Assembly: GCA_029433415.1 (NCBI GenBank)
Contig: JAQTIA010000003.1
Location: forward strand, 1,144,501-1,208,500
From: Acetobacteraceae bacterium ESL0709
Lineage (GTDB): Bacteria > Pseudomonadota > Alphaproteobacteria > Acetobacterales > Acetobacteraceae
Length of the DNA: 64,000 nt
Direction: 5' to 3'
Shown here one piece after another: positions 1 to 8,645 of the stretch. Within the stretch, counting starts at the first letter, position 1, and each line of letters begins with the position of its first letter. The position numbers were made by a program, and so were the translations under genes. Below the pieces are notes generated by a model. The model saw only the letters and a list, made by a program, of their open reading frames with translations. It was not told the origin of the DNA and searched no databases.

Positions 1-150
1 CTCCTCTGTCTGGACCCCCATGATGCCCTACAAATTACAAATGCCATAAAAGCTCCAATTGCGATCTGAAAAACGGCACCTTATATATGACCAGGAAATG
101 ACATTAATTTCACTCCACTCCTATGGGAGAGTTCATTTATACTTATGAGT

Positions 151-180
151 AACGGAAGAGATTTACGACATTCTTCCGTT
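151..180 (+). promoter_or_regulatory. Perfect 9-bp inverted repeat just upstream of the RBS of the His-rich secreted protein gene
   Basis: The arms AACGGAAGA (151-159) and TCTTCCGTT (172-180) are exact reverse complements separated by 12 nt. The Shine-Dalgarno AAGGA follows at 181-185. A TATACT box at 138-143 would, if it is the -10 element, start the transcript near 150, so the hairpin would form the very 5' end of the mRNA. The repeat is seen directly; the promoter and a role in mRNA stability or translation control are inference. Confidence 0.5.
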
Positions 181-195
181 AAGGAAAAAGTGATT

Positions 196-663
196 ATGCT
201 AAACAGAATTTTTTCAAAAACGACGCTCATTGCCTTATTGGGAGCTACAGCTCTTCTGAGCATGCCCGTCTCGCCCGCCATAGCCCATTATGGTTACCAC
301 GGTTATCATGGCGACTATTACCATCACTGGCATCACCACAGCTTTGGCCACAGCTTTGCACGTGGGATGGGATGGGGTGTCGGTATGGGCCTTGGCTATG
401 GTGCTGTTAATTACGCCCTGCGTGACAGGGATTATGACTATGGTTACCGCTATAGCGATTACAGCCCCTATTATGGCTATAGTGGTGGTTATGATGGCAG
501 ACCTTTCGTTGATAATTCCCAGACCATTATCTATAACGCCCCCCCGCCTCCACCTGTAGGCGTATTACCGCCAGCTTATCCTTACCCCGTACCCGGCTAT
601 ACAACGTTCAACCCCGGTTACGGTTATACGTCTGGTCCGATTACAGCGCCTCCAAACTTTTAA
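196..663 (+). CDS. Secreted His/Tyr/Gly-rich protein of unknown function
   Basis: This 155-residue protein has a clear Sec signal peptide: MLNR, a hydrophobic core, and an AIA cleavage site near residue 30. The mature part opens with a dense His/Tyr cluster (about ten His in some 25 residues). A Gly-rich hydrophobic stretch (GMGWGVGMGLGYG), a Tyr/Asp-rich segment and a Pro-rich tail with a PPPPP run follow. The ATG at 196 was chosen because AAGGA lies 10 nt upstream and the signal peptide begins there; an in-frame ATG at 145 would add a charged segment before it. The His cluster could bind Cu, Ni or Zn, but no family is recognised. It stands alone with its own 5' inverted repeat, 68 nt before the efflux pump gene. 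Confidence 0.8.
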   Translation: MLNRIFSKTTLIALLGATALLSMPVSPAIAHYGYHGYHGDYYHHWHHHSFGHSFARGMGWGVGMGLGYGAVNYALRDRDYDYGYRYSDYSPYYGYSGGYDGRPFVDNSQTIIYNAPPPPPVGVLPPAYPYPVPGYTTFNPGYGYTSGPITAPPNF

Positions 664-731
664 TATATGGGGGTGAATCCCAGGCCTTCCTCACGCTATA
701 AGTCAAAAAAGACAAACCGAGAGGAGGCTTG

Positions 732-3700
732 GTGGCCTTTAGCCGTTTTTTTATCGACCGTCCCGTTGCGACGACTCTTTTTGCACTGGCCATATTCCTT
801 TCTGGCCTAATTGCATTGCCGTCTCTGCCTGTCGCAACGATGCCTGATATGACGGCAACCTCCATAATGGTCGTCGCCAACCAGCCAGGAGCTGATCCCC
901 AGCAGATGGTGACATCAGTCACCACGCCTCTCGAACGGCGCATGGCTTCCATCGCTGATCTGAAGACCCTGGAATCAGAAACACAAAGCGGGCAGGCTTC
1001 CCTCTTTCTCGAGTTCTCGTCATCACGCAATATTGACGGCGCCTTGCGCGACGTTCAGGCCGCTCTTAGGGCTGCCCGACGCGATCTTCCTACAGGGACT
1101 CTTAATTCTGATCCGAAGGCCTTCAAAATGGACGGTAGCGGCATGCCCGTCTACCTGCTCAGCCTGACGTCAAAACAGCTTTCCACAGCATCACTTTATG
1201 ATCTGGCGACGATCCGCGCACGTCCATTGCTGGCACAGATCAACGGTGTCGGACGCGTTGAAATCGTCGGTGCTTCCACCCCAGCTGTACGGGTAGAGGT
1301 CAATCCTTATCCTCTCTATAAATGGGGCGTAGGCCTTGAGGACATACGCTCAGCTCTCGCTTCTGCAAATGCGTTTACGCCTAAAGGGTACCTGACTCTC
1401 AATGGACGACAACTCAGCCTCAGAACCAATGATCAGGCTGTTGATGCTGCCGCTTATCGCGATCTGATCATCGGCTATCGTAACGGGCTCAATCCGCTTT
1501 ACCTGCGTGACATCGCCACAATCAGCGACAGTGTGCAGGATATTTACCAAATGAGCAGCTTTAATGGGGAACGCGCTGTTTCTCTTTTGGTTATTCCACA
1601 ACCTCACGCCAATACTGTCGATATTGTCAGGAGCATTAATGAGCACCTCCCCGCTCTGAAATCCGCCCTGCCCGCTTCTGTCTCGCTCCGTATTGGCATT
1701 GATCTTTCCAAGACCATCCGTGCCTCGCTGGAAGATGCAAAACTGACCCTGGTCGTCTCTATTCTGCTGGTGGTGCTGGTTATTGCCCTCTTTTTCAGAC
1801 GTGCTGTCAGCACGCTCATTCCAGCCATAACAGTGCCTGTGTCGCTTTCCGGCACGCTGGCCATCATGAACGCCCTTCATTTTACGCTTGATATTCTTTC
1901 TCTCATGGCACTGACCATCGCCGTTGGTTTCGTTGTGGACGATGCCATTGTGGTCATGGAAAATATCGCCCGTCATATGGAAGAAGGCATGGAAAGACGT
2001 CAGGCCAGCATCAGGGGAGGATCTGAAATTACATTTACTGTACTCTCAATCAGCCTCTCCCTCATTGCTGTCTTCATTCCGCTTCTCTTTATACCCGGCA
2101 CATTAGGCTCCATTCTTTACGAGTTTGGAATGACAACCGTCTCTGCCATTGCTGTATCTACTGTCATATCCCTGACCTTGACGCCCATGATGTGCGCCCA
2201 TTTCCTGCAAGTAAGCCATATATCGCACCATGCGTCCCCTTCAGGATTCCTTGCAAAACTTTCCCTGGTTATAGAAGGAGCTCTCACCAGTCTCACGCAT
2301 CTTTATGGACGTTCAATCCACTGGGCCCTGAAACATCCTGTCCTGTTTGGACTGACACTACCGGGGAGCTTTATCCTGCTGGTTATCTGTATCATGTTTC
2401 TGCCCAAAGAGCCTGTTCCTGCCATGGATATGGCCGTCATCATAGGACGCATAAAGGGAGAGCCATCCCTGTCCTTTCAGGCATTGACCAGAAGGATAGA
2501 GCAGATTGAGACCATATTGCACAACGATCCTGCCATTGTGTCAGTCGCTGCTATGACACAAAGCAGCAATAATGCGCGTTTCTTCCTGCAGCTCAAGGAT
2601 AAGACACAGCGTGCTTCAATTGATGACGTCATCAAGCGAATACAGGCTTCCATCCCCTCACAGCCTGGTGCTGAAGTCATGTTCTGGGCCATGAGCAACA
2701 GCCGCAAAGGTGGCAGTGGCGACAATGACACAGGCAATTTCCGCTATGTCCTGCGCAGCGATGATCCTGAGCCACTTCTGGCGGTCTTGCCCCGACTGAT
2801 GGACAGCCTTCGCAAAGATGGAAAACTGATCAATCTCACTGCTGACAATGAACAGCCGGCCTTTGCAGCCACCATCATGATTTTGCGCGATCTGGAAGCA
2901 CGCTATAACGTCACTCCTCAGCTTGTACAGAATGCACTTTATGATTCCTATGGGCAGGCCGTTGCATCGACTATTCATCTTCCTCTTACAGACCACCGCG
3001 TCGTACTGGTTCTGGATCACCGGTGGCGCGAGAACCCTCAAACGCTGCACCACCTCTGGCTCTCTACATCAGCAGGCTCCGCCGCAGGAGGGATTGCTTC
3101 CAACCTCATACGGGTTCGCACTAACAGACAAGACAGCCAGGCCGCCGCCCTTGCACGTGCCTCCATCACAAATAATCTGGCCAATCAGATTTCAGGCAAC
3201 AGCTCCAGTGGTGCTCCTGTTTCCTCCTCAATGGAAACGATGATTCCCCTTGATAATGTCGCCCACATTGAGCAGGTTCCCCAGCCACTGGTCATCAGCC
3301 ACCATGACGGGAGTTATGCTGCCTCTCTCTCTTTCGACCTCCCTCCCACTATGGGCTATAATGACGCCGTGGACTTGATTGAACGAACGCTTGTCAGTCT
3401 GCATGCCTCCGACCAGATAAGAGGCGGGTTCACCGGCACGGCAGGTGAAACAAAAGAACTGATGATCAATGCCTTGATCGCTTTCATAGCGGCTATCGCC
3501 GTCATGTATGTCACTTTAGGCGTACTTTATGAGAGCCTGATCCATCCCATTACCATTCTATCAACACTCCCCTCTGCCGGGATAGGCGGCGTCCTTGGAT
3601 TATGGATTGCAGGTGATTCCTTCAGCCTTATCGCCATTATCGGTATCATCCTTCTGACCGGACTGGTCAAAAAAAACGCCATTCTAGTCGTGGATTTCGC

Positions 3701-4025
3701 CCTCCAGGCAGAACGGGACGAAAAACTCTCCCCGCAGGAAGCTGTTTCCAAGGCCGCTATTACGCGTTTCAGACCCATCCTCATGACCAGTCTGGCTGCT
3801 GCATTAGGTGCTATCCCTTTAATTATAGGAAATGGCTATGGCTGTGAGCTGCGTCACCCGCTCGGTGTATCCATTCTGGGTGGCATGGTGGTAAGCCAGT
3901 TGCTCACGCTTTATACCACCCCTATAGTCTATTTATGGATGGAGAGAGTCAGCACTGCGACAAACGGTTTTGTGCATCGTCTTTTCCATTCCCGTTCTGG
4001 TAAAATGGATAGTGCGCGTTACTGA
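732..4025 (+). CDS. RND-family multidrug efflux permease (HAE-1, MdtB/MdtC-like)
   Basis: This inner-membrane proton/drug antiporter has 1097 residues. It opens with the family N-terminus FSRFFIDRP and the first membrane helix. TM4 carries the proton-relay motif VDDAIVV near residue 400, and the late motif GLVKKNAILVVDF holds the conserved Lys. It is longer than the usual 1020-1050 residues. Much of the excess is a Ser/Asn/Ala-rich insertion at about residues 785-836, in the second periplasmic porter loop. The GTG at 732 is preferred because GAGGAGG ends 4 nt upstream; a TTG at 729 is too close to it. No membrane-fusion protein or TolC-like gene adjoins it, which is unusual because these are normally co-transcribed. 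It ends 49 nt before petA. Confidence 0.93.
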   Translation: MAFSRFFIDRPVATTLFALAIFLSGLIALPSLPVATMPDMTATSIMVVANQPGADPQQMVTSVTTPLERRMASIADLKTLESETQSGQASLFLEFSSSRNIDGALRDVQAALRAARRDLPTGTLNSDPKAFKMDGSGMPVYLLSLTSKQLSTASLYDLATIRARPLLAQINGVGRVEIVGASTPAVRVEVNPYPLYKWGVGLEDIRSALASANAFTPKGYLTLNGRQLSLRTNDQAVDAAAYRDLIIGYRNGLNPLYLRDIATISDSVQDIYQMSSFNGERAVSLLVIPQPHANTVDIVRSINEHLPALKSALPASVSLRIGIDLSKTIRASLEDAKLTLVVSILLVVLVIALFFRRAVSTLIPAITVPVSLSGTLAIMNALHFTLDILSLMALTIAVGFVVDDAIVVMENIARHMEEGMERRQASIRGGSEITFTVLSISLSLIAVFIPLLFIPGTLGSILYEFGMTTVSAIAVSTVISLTLTPMMCAHFLQVSHISHHASPSGFLAKLSLVIEGALTSLTHLYGRSIHWALKHPVLFGLTLPGSFILLVICIMFLPKEPVPAMDMAVIIGRIKGEPSLSFQALTRRIEQIETILHNDPAIVSVAAMTQSSNNARFFLQLKDKTQRASIDDVIKRIQASIPSQPGAEVMFWAMSNSRKGGSGDNDTGNFRYVLRSDDPEPLLAVLPRLMDSLRKDGKLINLTADNEQPAFAATIMILRDLEARYNVTPQLVQNALYDSYGQAVASTIHLPLTDHRVVLVLDHRWRENPQTLHHLWLSTSAGSAAGGIASNLIRVRTNRQDSQAAALARASITNNLANQISGNSSSGAPVSSSMETMIPLDNVAHIEQVPQPLVISHHDGSYAASLSFDLPPTMGYNDAVDLIERTLVSLHASDQIRGGFTGTAGETKELMINALIAFIAAIAVMYVTLGVLYESLIHPITILSTLPSAGIGGVLGLWIAGDSFSLIAIIGIILLTGLVKKNAILVVDFALQAERDEKLSPQEAVSKAAITRFRPILMTSLAAALGAIPLIIGNGYGCELRHPLGVSILGGMVVSQLLTLYTTPIVYLWMERVSTATNGFVHRLFHSRSGKMDSARY

Positions 4026-4074
4026 AAACCTCCTCTCTCTTATCAACCCTGCCAAGGCTGAAAGCTGTTCGTTC

Positions 4075-4734
4075 ATGAGTCCGAAAACCCCACATAACGA
4101 GCCCTCTGATACGCCAACATCCCCCACACGCCGTCAGGTCCTCACAGCCAGCACGGTTGCTCTGGGAGGGGCTGGTGCCTGCACGCTGGCTGTTCCGTTT
4201 ATTGAAAGCCTTAGGGGACCTGAAGCAAGCCTCCAACAGGCCGGAGAAAGCGAGCAGGCAGCTTTTCTGGACGTTGATCTTTCAGACTTGAAACCTGGTG
4301 ATTACAAACAGGTTGTCTGGAAGCGCTGGCCCGTTTTTATCCTGCACCGCACGCCTGAAATGATGAAGCTCCTGACTGATCCAGTCCTGAGAGCCAGACT
4401 GAGCGACCCCGACTCAAAAATATGCCAGCAGCCCAAGGATGCCGTGAATGACTACCGTTCAATCAACCCGGCTTATGCCATACTGATCGGCATCTGCACC
4501 CATCTCGGTTGCGTTCCCAAATTTTCCGACAGCCGCATACCCTTTCTCAAGGGAGGCCTTTTCTGTCCCTGTCACGGCTCGGAATATGATAATGCCGGAC
4601 GCGTTCTTACCGCCATGCCTGCTCCTTATAATCTGCCTGTTCCCCCTGCACGCTTTGTAAATCCCACAACCCTGCGGCTGGGAGAAAGCGCTGGAGATCC
4701 TCACTTCACCATGAACGACATCCGGCAACTCTAG
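4075..4734 (+). CDS. petA: Ubiquinol-cytochrome c reductase Rieske iron-sulfur subunit
   Basis: The Rieske subunit of complex III passes electrons from ubiquinol at the Qo site to cytochrome c1. The predicted protein has 219 residues. A Tat-type signal-anchor starts at TRRQVL (Arg19-Arg20) and runs into a hydrophobic helix. The [2Fe-2S] ligands are in CTHLGC (from about residue 141) and CPCHGS (from about residue 164), each supplying one Cys and one His plus the stabilising disulfide Cys. The ATG at 4075 was chosen over an upstream in-frame codon at 3970, which would overlap the efflux gene and displace the Tat motif. It is the first gene of petABC; petB begins 18 nt downstream. Confidence 0.95.
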   Translation: MSPKTPHNEPSDTPTSPTRRQVLTASTVALGGAGACTLAVPFIESLRGPEASLQQAGESEQAAFLDVDLSDLKPGDYKQVVWKRWPVFILHRTPEMMKLLTDPVLRARLSDPDSKICQQPKDAVNDYRSINPAYAILIGICTHLGCVPKFSDSRIPFLKGGLFCPCHGSEYDNAGRVLTAMPAPYNLPVPPARFVNPTTLRLGESAGDPHFTMNDIRQL

Positions 4735-4752
4735 CCTTGGTGAGAGCCTGCC

Positions 4753-5922
4753 ATGCCGCCCGACTCTTTTGAGAAAAAAAACATGCAACGCCTATCGGCC
4801 TTTCGCAAAATCCATGAGCATTTTGTCAATTTCCCCATGCCCGCCGTCAACTGGCTCTGGTGCCTGGGAGCATGTCTGATTACCGCACTGGGGTTAATGG
4901 GATTAAGCGGACTTTTTCTTGCCATCAATTATCAACCTGATATCCAGCATGCTTTTTCCTCCGTCATGACACTGGAACGACGCGTACCAGCAGGATGGCT
5001 CATAAGATCCCTACATATGGGGGGAGCAACCATGCTTTTTGCGGCCCTTTACCTCCATATCGGACGGGGATTATGGTATGGCTCCTATAAAGCTCCGCGG
5101 GAATTTGTCTGGCTAAGCGGGCTCCTCCTCATGGCCCTTTTCATGGTAACCGCTTTTGCTGGCTATATCCTGCCATGGGGTCAAATGTCCTTTTGGGGTG
5201 CCACAGTTGCCACACACGCTATAGGATCAATTCCACTGATCGGTAAATCTCTTCTTTCATTACTGCTTGGTGGACCTGAACTGGGGGATGTTGCCCTGCG
5301 GCGTTTTTTCGTGCTTCATTTTGCATTGGGCTTCATCGCTGTGGCGTTAGTTGCGTTGCATATTCTCTGCCTGCATGGCGTCGGTTCCACTAATCCAACG
5401 GCGGAATCCCGTAAACCAGACCTCACGACACGGCCATTTCACCCTTTTTATACTATCAAGGACGCCATAGCAGTCTGCGTCTTCCTGATGGTTTATACGG
5501 GCCTGATTTTCTTTCTGCCTCAACTCATTGAAAAACAGGCCAATCTTCTACCCGCCAATCCCTTCAAAACCCCTCCTGCCATAAGCCCGGAATGGTATCT
5601 GGCTCCTTTCTTTGCCATGCTGCGTGCTGTTCCTTCCCAACTAGGAGGGCTTATAATAGCGCTCAGCAGCATTATTGTGCTTTTTGCACTGCCCTGGCTT
5701 GACCGTTCCCCCCGCCATAACGCCCGTTTTCGGCCTCTTGTCAGTTCTGGCTGGATTTTATTCTTTGCCTCTTTCCTGACATTAACAATCGCTGGTCTGG
5801 AACCTCCTTCCGCGTTCTGGATTTTACTAAGCCGCGTTGCCTTGGTCGCCTGGTTCAGCATTTTTCTCATTTTGCTGCCTTATGCCAGTTGGCGAGACTG
5901 TCAGCAGGAAGTAAAGAAATGA
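4753..5922 (+). CDS. petB: Cytochrome b subunit of the bc1 complex
   Basis: This is the di-heme membrane core of complex III and houses the Qo and Qi quinone sites. It has 389 residues, shorter than the roughly 420-445 of Rhodobacter. The paired heme ligands are visible with the canonical spacing of 14: His88/His102 in helix B (LHMGG, LHIGRG) and His189/His203 in helix D (VLHFALG, ALHILCLHG). The Qo-site PEWY motif is present (ISPEWYLAPF). At least eight hydrophobic helices can be seen. An alternative ATG at 4783 would remove ten polar residues. The stop codon overlaps the petC start (ATGA), so the two are probably translationally coupled. Confidence 0.95.
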   Translation: MPPDSFEKKNMQRLSAFRKIHEHFVNFPMPAVNWLWCLGACLITALGLMGLSGLFLAINYQPDIQHAFSSVMTLERRVPAGWLIRSLHMGGATMLFAALYLHIGRGLWYGSYKAPREFVWLSGLLLMALFMVTAFAGYILPWGQMSFWGATVATHAIGSIPLIGKSLLSLLLGGPELGDVALRRFFVLHFALGFIAVALVALHILCLHGVGSTNPTAESRKPDLTTRPFHPFYTIKDAIAVCVFLMVYTGLIFFLPQLIEKQANLLPANPFKTPPAISPEWYLAPFFAMLRAVPSQLGGLIIALSSIIVLFALPWLDRSPRHNARFRPLVSSGWILFFASFLTLTIAGLEPPSAFWILLSRVALVAWFSIFLILLPYASWRDCQQEVKK

Positions 5923-6575
5923 AACCATTTTCACTCAAAAGCCTACTGCCAACCGCCGCGCTCCTTCTTGGAATCTCCTCTCATTCCTATGCCGATGACA
6001 GCCTCAAACGCGGATTCTATGTCTTTCAGAATGTCTGCATGGACTGTCACGGCATGACGGAGGCCCATTATGGTGACATGGCTGCTTTGGGCGTACCTCT
6101 TTCATCCCTGAAAAAATGGGCTGAAGGCCGCCATGCCTCTCTTGAAGACCCTATTGCGTCTCCCTTCCCGACCATCGAAGCGGCCAAAGCCTCTTTTGGA
6201 GGGGACGTCCCACCCGACATGTCTCTTCTGGCACGCCAGATAAAAGGGGGAGGAAGCTATATTGAGGCTATGCTCACATCCTACAAACCAGCACCAGAAG
6301 GCTATAAACTCGCCCCGAAGGCCTATTATAACGAGGTTGCTCTAACCCACCATAAAATTTTTCGCATGCCGTCTCCTTTTATGAAGGAAACCATAACCTA
6401 TCCTGACGGCATGGTGGCAGATATCCCTCAGATGGCTCACGATGTGTCACTCTTCCTGGACTGGGCCGCTGAACCACAGGGGCATCATCGACGTTTCTAC
6501 GGAACAGCGACCCTGCTTTATCTGTTTGTGATGCTTGGCCTTCTATTAGGCCTCAAAAAAACCATATGGAAATAA
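5919..6575 (+). CDS. petC: Cytochrome c1 subunit of the bc1 complex
   Basis: This is the heme-c subunit of complex III that accepts electrons from the Rieske centre. It has 218 residues, with a signal peptide (cleavage near SYADD), a single CMDCH heme-attachment motif at residues 40-44, and the sixth ligand Met in FRMPSPF (Met150). A C-terminal membrane anchor lies at about residues 195-212. The ATG at 5919 overlaps the petB stop and has AGGAAG upstream. It is compact compared with the usual 250-290 residues. In several acetic acid bacteria bc1 is retained although the terminal oxidases are ubiquinol oxidases; no cytochrome c oxidase gene lies in this window. Confidence 0.93.
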   Translation: MKPFSLKSLLPTAALLLGISSHSYADDSLKRGFYVFQNVCMDCHGMTEAHYGDMAALGVPLSSLKKWAEGRHASLEDPIASPFPTIEAAKASFGGDVPPDMSLLARQIKGGGSYIEAMLTSYKPAPEGYKLAPKAYYNEVALTHHKIFRMPSPFMKETITYPDGMVADIPQMAHDVSLFLDWAAEPQGHHRRFYGTATLLYLFVMLGLLLGLKKTIWK

Positions 6576-6600
6576 TGCCTGTCCCTCCAAGGGAGGGGCA
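6576..6600 (+). terminator. Hairpin after petC, probable weak terminator
   Basis: CCCTCC (6583-6588) and GGGAGG (6591-6596) pair around an AA loop, and flanking TGCC/GGCA can extend the stem past a small bulge. It sits directly after the petC stop. No T-run follows, so termination may be inefficient or Rho-assisted. An AT-rich inverted repeat follows (AAATTTTCT at 6612-6620 with AGAAAATTT at 6633-6641). Confidence 0.5.
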
Positions 6601-6907
6601 GTCAAATTCAGAAATTTTCTCAATAGTAATTAAGAAAATTTTATAAGAATCGTGGAATTGAGGCCCCTCAATTTTCCGTGATAGGATTCTGGGCGCGTAG
6701 AGCATCATTTCAATATCTCAGTAGTAGTCAGTCCATCACGGGATCGCCCGATAGTATGACCCGTGCCCCTTTTCACACGCCCCCGCATTATGCTGGTAGG
6801 CACGAGCAGTCAGAGGCTACTTACTTTGAGATATTCCTTTTTTTGTTCTTGCGATCGTGTGTCAAATATTGTAATGACGATAAAAATTGACCCAGAGAGG
6901 CTACACG
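6601..6907. other. Non-coding left flank of the restriction-modification cassette
   Basis: No convincing gene is seen in these 307 nt. The stretch holds several inverted repeats: the AT-rich pair at 6612-6641, a perfect 8-bp palindrome at 6656-6673, and CACGGG/CCCGTG at 6737-6742 and 6760-6765. The Shine-Dalgarno AGAGAGG for the methyltransferase lies at 6894-6900. No clean -35/-10 pair could be chosen. A short open frame at 6678-6890 has no RBS and no recognisable protein content. Confidence 0.6.
6656..6673. promoter_or_regulatory. Perfect 8-bp palindrome, candidate operator upstream of the R-M genes
   Basis: AATTGAGG and CCTCAATT are exact reverse complements around a central CC. The site lies 234 nt upstream of the methyltransferase start. 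The methyltransferase has an N-terminal helix-turn-helix and related M.SsoII-type enzymes repress their own promoter, so this is a reasonable candidate binding site. The assignment is inference. Confidence 0.35.
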
Positions 6908-8185
6908 ATGCTTAAAGAACCCCGCTCCGATTTCTCCCTTTTGCGTGAGCGGGTTGGCATGTCTGTGGAGGCTCTGGCACCGCTCGTGGGCTACTCTCCC
7001 GCGACTCTTTATCGTTGGGAGCGTGGAGAAGCGGTACCCCGGCAGGCGGCGCTTGTTGTGCTTGAAGACCTTCTGAACAAACGAGGAGCAACGCGACCTG
7101 CTCAACCTGTTTTTCGATTCATCGACCTCTTTGCGGGGATCGGGGGAATTCGTCGTGGGTTCGAGCCTCTGGGTGGTAAATGTGTCTTTACTTCTGAGTG
7201 GGATCGCTTTGCCAAGACTACCTATGCTGCAAACTTCCCCCATGACGACCATCAGATTTCAGGGGATATCACCAAAACCGAGGTGAAGGACATACCCGAG
7301 CATGATCTTCTTCTTGCCGGGTTCCCTTGCCAGCCTTTCAGCATTGCAGGAGTCAGTAAAAAGAATGCGCTTGGCCGTGCCCATGGCTTTGCCGATGAGA
7401 CGCAAGGAACTTTGTTTTTTGATGTGGCCAGGATTATTGCTGAGCACCGTCCCAAGGCGTTTTTGCTTGAAAACGTGAAGAATTTGGTCAATCACGACAA
7501 GGGGCGTACGTTCGAGGTGGTCATGCGAACCCTGCGCGACCTTGGCTATTATGTGCCAACGCCACGTGTGATCAACGCCAAGGGTTATGTTCCTCAGCAC
7601 CGCGAACGCATCCTGATCGCTGGATTCCGGGATGAATGCGATTTCACGTTTGACGATTTGGACGTGCCTTCGCCGCTCAATGGACCGAAACTTGGGACAA
7701 TTCTGCACCCGGAAGATGGTTCCGAGAAAGCTCCCGATAAGCATTATACCGATGCTCGCGGGCGGGTGAACGATAAGTATATCCTGACCGATCACCTCTG
7801 GCGTTATCTGCAAGACTATGCTGCCAAACACCGTGCCGCTGGGAACGGGTTTGGATTTGGCCTTGTTGGCCGAAATGATGCCACTCGCACGTTATCTGCC
7901 CGCTATTACAAAGACGGTTCTGAAATCCTGATTGACCGGGGCGAACACAAGAATCCACGCCGCCTGACCCCGCGCGAATGTGCTCGACTTATGGGATTCG
8001 ACAAGCCAGGTGAGTCCAAGTTTATTATTCCAGTTTCCGACACGCAGGCTTACAAGCAATTCGGCAACTCGGTTGCAGTCCCGGTGATCGAAGCGGTTGC
8101 CCGCCATATGCTGCCCTATATCGCGGCTGGGGCGATGCAAGACCAGGAGTTATTGCAAAGGCGGCGGCTGCATCTCGTTGGTTGA
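6908..8185 (+). CDS. dcm: Dcm-type DNA (cytosine-5) methyltransferase with N-terminal HTH domain
   Basis: It transfers methyl from SAM to cytosine C5, probably the inner C of CCWGG. The protein has 425 residues. Residues about 9-55 form an XRE-type helix-turn-helix (ATLYRWERGE) and the methyltransferase fold starts near residue 70 (FIDLFAGIGGIRRGF, SAM site). The catalytic Cys141 is in GFPCQPFS; the ENV motif (LLENVKNL) and late QFGNSV motif are present. The target-recognition segment (KYILT, GNGFGFG, TRTLSARYYKDG) closely matches my recall of E. coli Dcm. The ATG at 6908 has AGAGAGG 7 nt upstream; a TTG at 6887 was rejected. The HTH replaces the unrelated N-terminus of E. coli Dcm and resembles the self-regulatory extension of M.SsoII. 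The region looks richer in G+C than its neighbours, suggesting transfer. Confidence 0.95.
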   Translation: MLKEPRSDFSLLRERVGMSVEALAPLVGYSPATLYRWERGEAVPRQAALVVLEDLLNKRGATRPAQPVFRFIDLFAGIGGIRRGFEPLGGKCVFTSEWDRFAKTTYAANFPHDDHQISGDITKTEVKDIPEHDLLLAGFPCQPFSIAGVSKKNALGRAHGFADETQGTLFFDVARIIAEHRPKAFLLENVKNLVNHDKGRTFEVVMRTLRDLGYYVPTPRVINAKGYVPQHRERILIAGFRDECDFTFDDLDVPSPLNGPKLGTILHPEDGSEKAPDKHYTDARGRVNDKYILTDHLWRYLQDYAAKHRAAGNGFGFGLVGRNDATRTLSARYYKDGSEILIDRGEHKNPRRLTPRECARLMGFDKPGESKFIIPVSDTQAYKQFGNSVAVPVIEAVARHMLPYIAAGAMQDQELLQRRRLHLVG

Positions 8186-8189
8186 CGTA

Positions 8190-8645
8190 GTGGACGCTGT
8201 CACCCGCTCCAGAATGATGGCGGGAATCAGGGGGAAGAACTCGCAACCCGAAATGATTCTGCGGCGTGGTCTTCACGCTCGGGGCTTTCGCTACAGGCTA
8301 CACGACCGTCGTTTACCGGGTTCGCCCGATCTGGTGTTTCCGGGGCGCCATGCTGTGATCTTCATTCATGGGTGTTTCTGGCACGGACACGGCTGCCATT
8401 TGTTCCGGCTTCCCACCACACGGCGTGAATTCTGGGAGGCTAAGATAGGAGGTAACCGAGCCCGGGATGAGGCCACTGAGGCTGCACTTCTGGCCGATGG
8501 CTGGCGGGTGCTGACGATCTGGGAATGTGCTCTCAAAGGGCGCGAGCGTCTGCCTGTGGATGAGGTACTTGACTGGGCGGCAGATTGGCTGGCCAATGGC
8601 CCGATACAAAAAACGATTGCGGGAGGGGTGGATGGCAGTCTCTGA
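8190..8645 (+). CDS. vsr: Very short patch repair (Vsr) mismatch endonuclease
   Basis: Vsr nicks 5' of the T in T:G mismatches that arise when 5-methylcytosine deaminates in the Dcm target, starting repair back to C:G. The protein has about 151 residues, normal for the family. It shows the N-terminal signature TRSRMMAGIRGK, the active-site region GSPDLVF, the zinc/structural motif FIHGCFWHGHGCH, and WEAKIGGNRARD. The GTG at 8190 gives the family-typical beginning (MDAVTRSRMM). A TTG at 8178, overlapping the methyltransferase stop at 8183-8185, is the alternative. Its 3' end overlaps the restriction gene by 14 nt, so the three genes form one tightly packed unit. Confidence 0.93.
   Translation: MDAVTRSRMMAGIRGKNSQPEMILRRGLHARGFRYRLHDRRLPGSPDLVFPGRHAVIFIHGCFWHGHGCHLFRLPTTRREFWEAKIGGNRARDEATEAALLADGWRVLTIWECALKGRERLPVDEVLDWAADWLANGPIQKTIAGGVDGSL

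Noticed and set aside
290-559. Plus-strand open frame inside the His-rich protein gene
   Set aside because: It is a shifted reading of the repetitive His/Tyr/Gly codons. The protein with a signal peptide in the other frame is more convincing.
6678-6890. 70-codon open frame in front of the methyltransferase
   Set aside because: It lacks an RBS and recognisable protein content and overlaps inverted repeats of the intergenic region.
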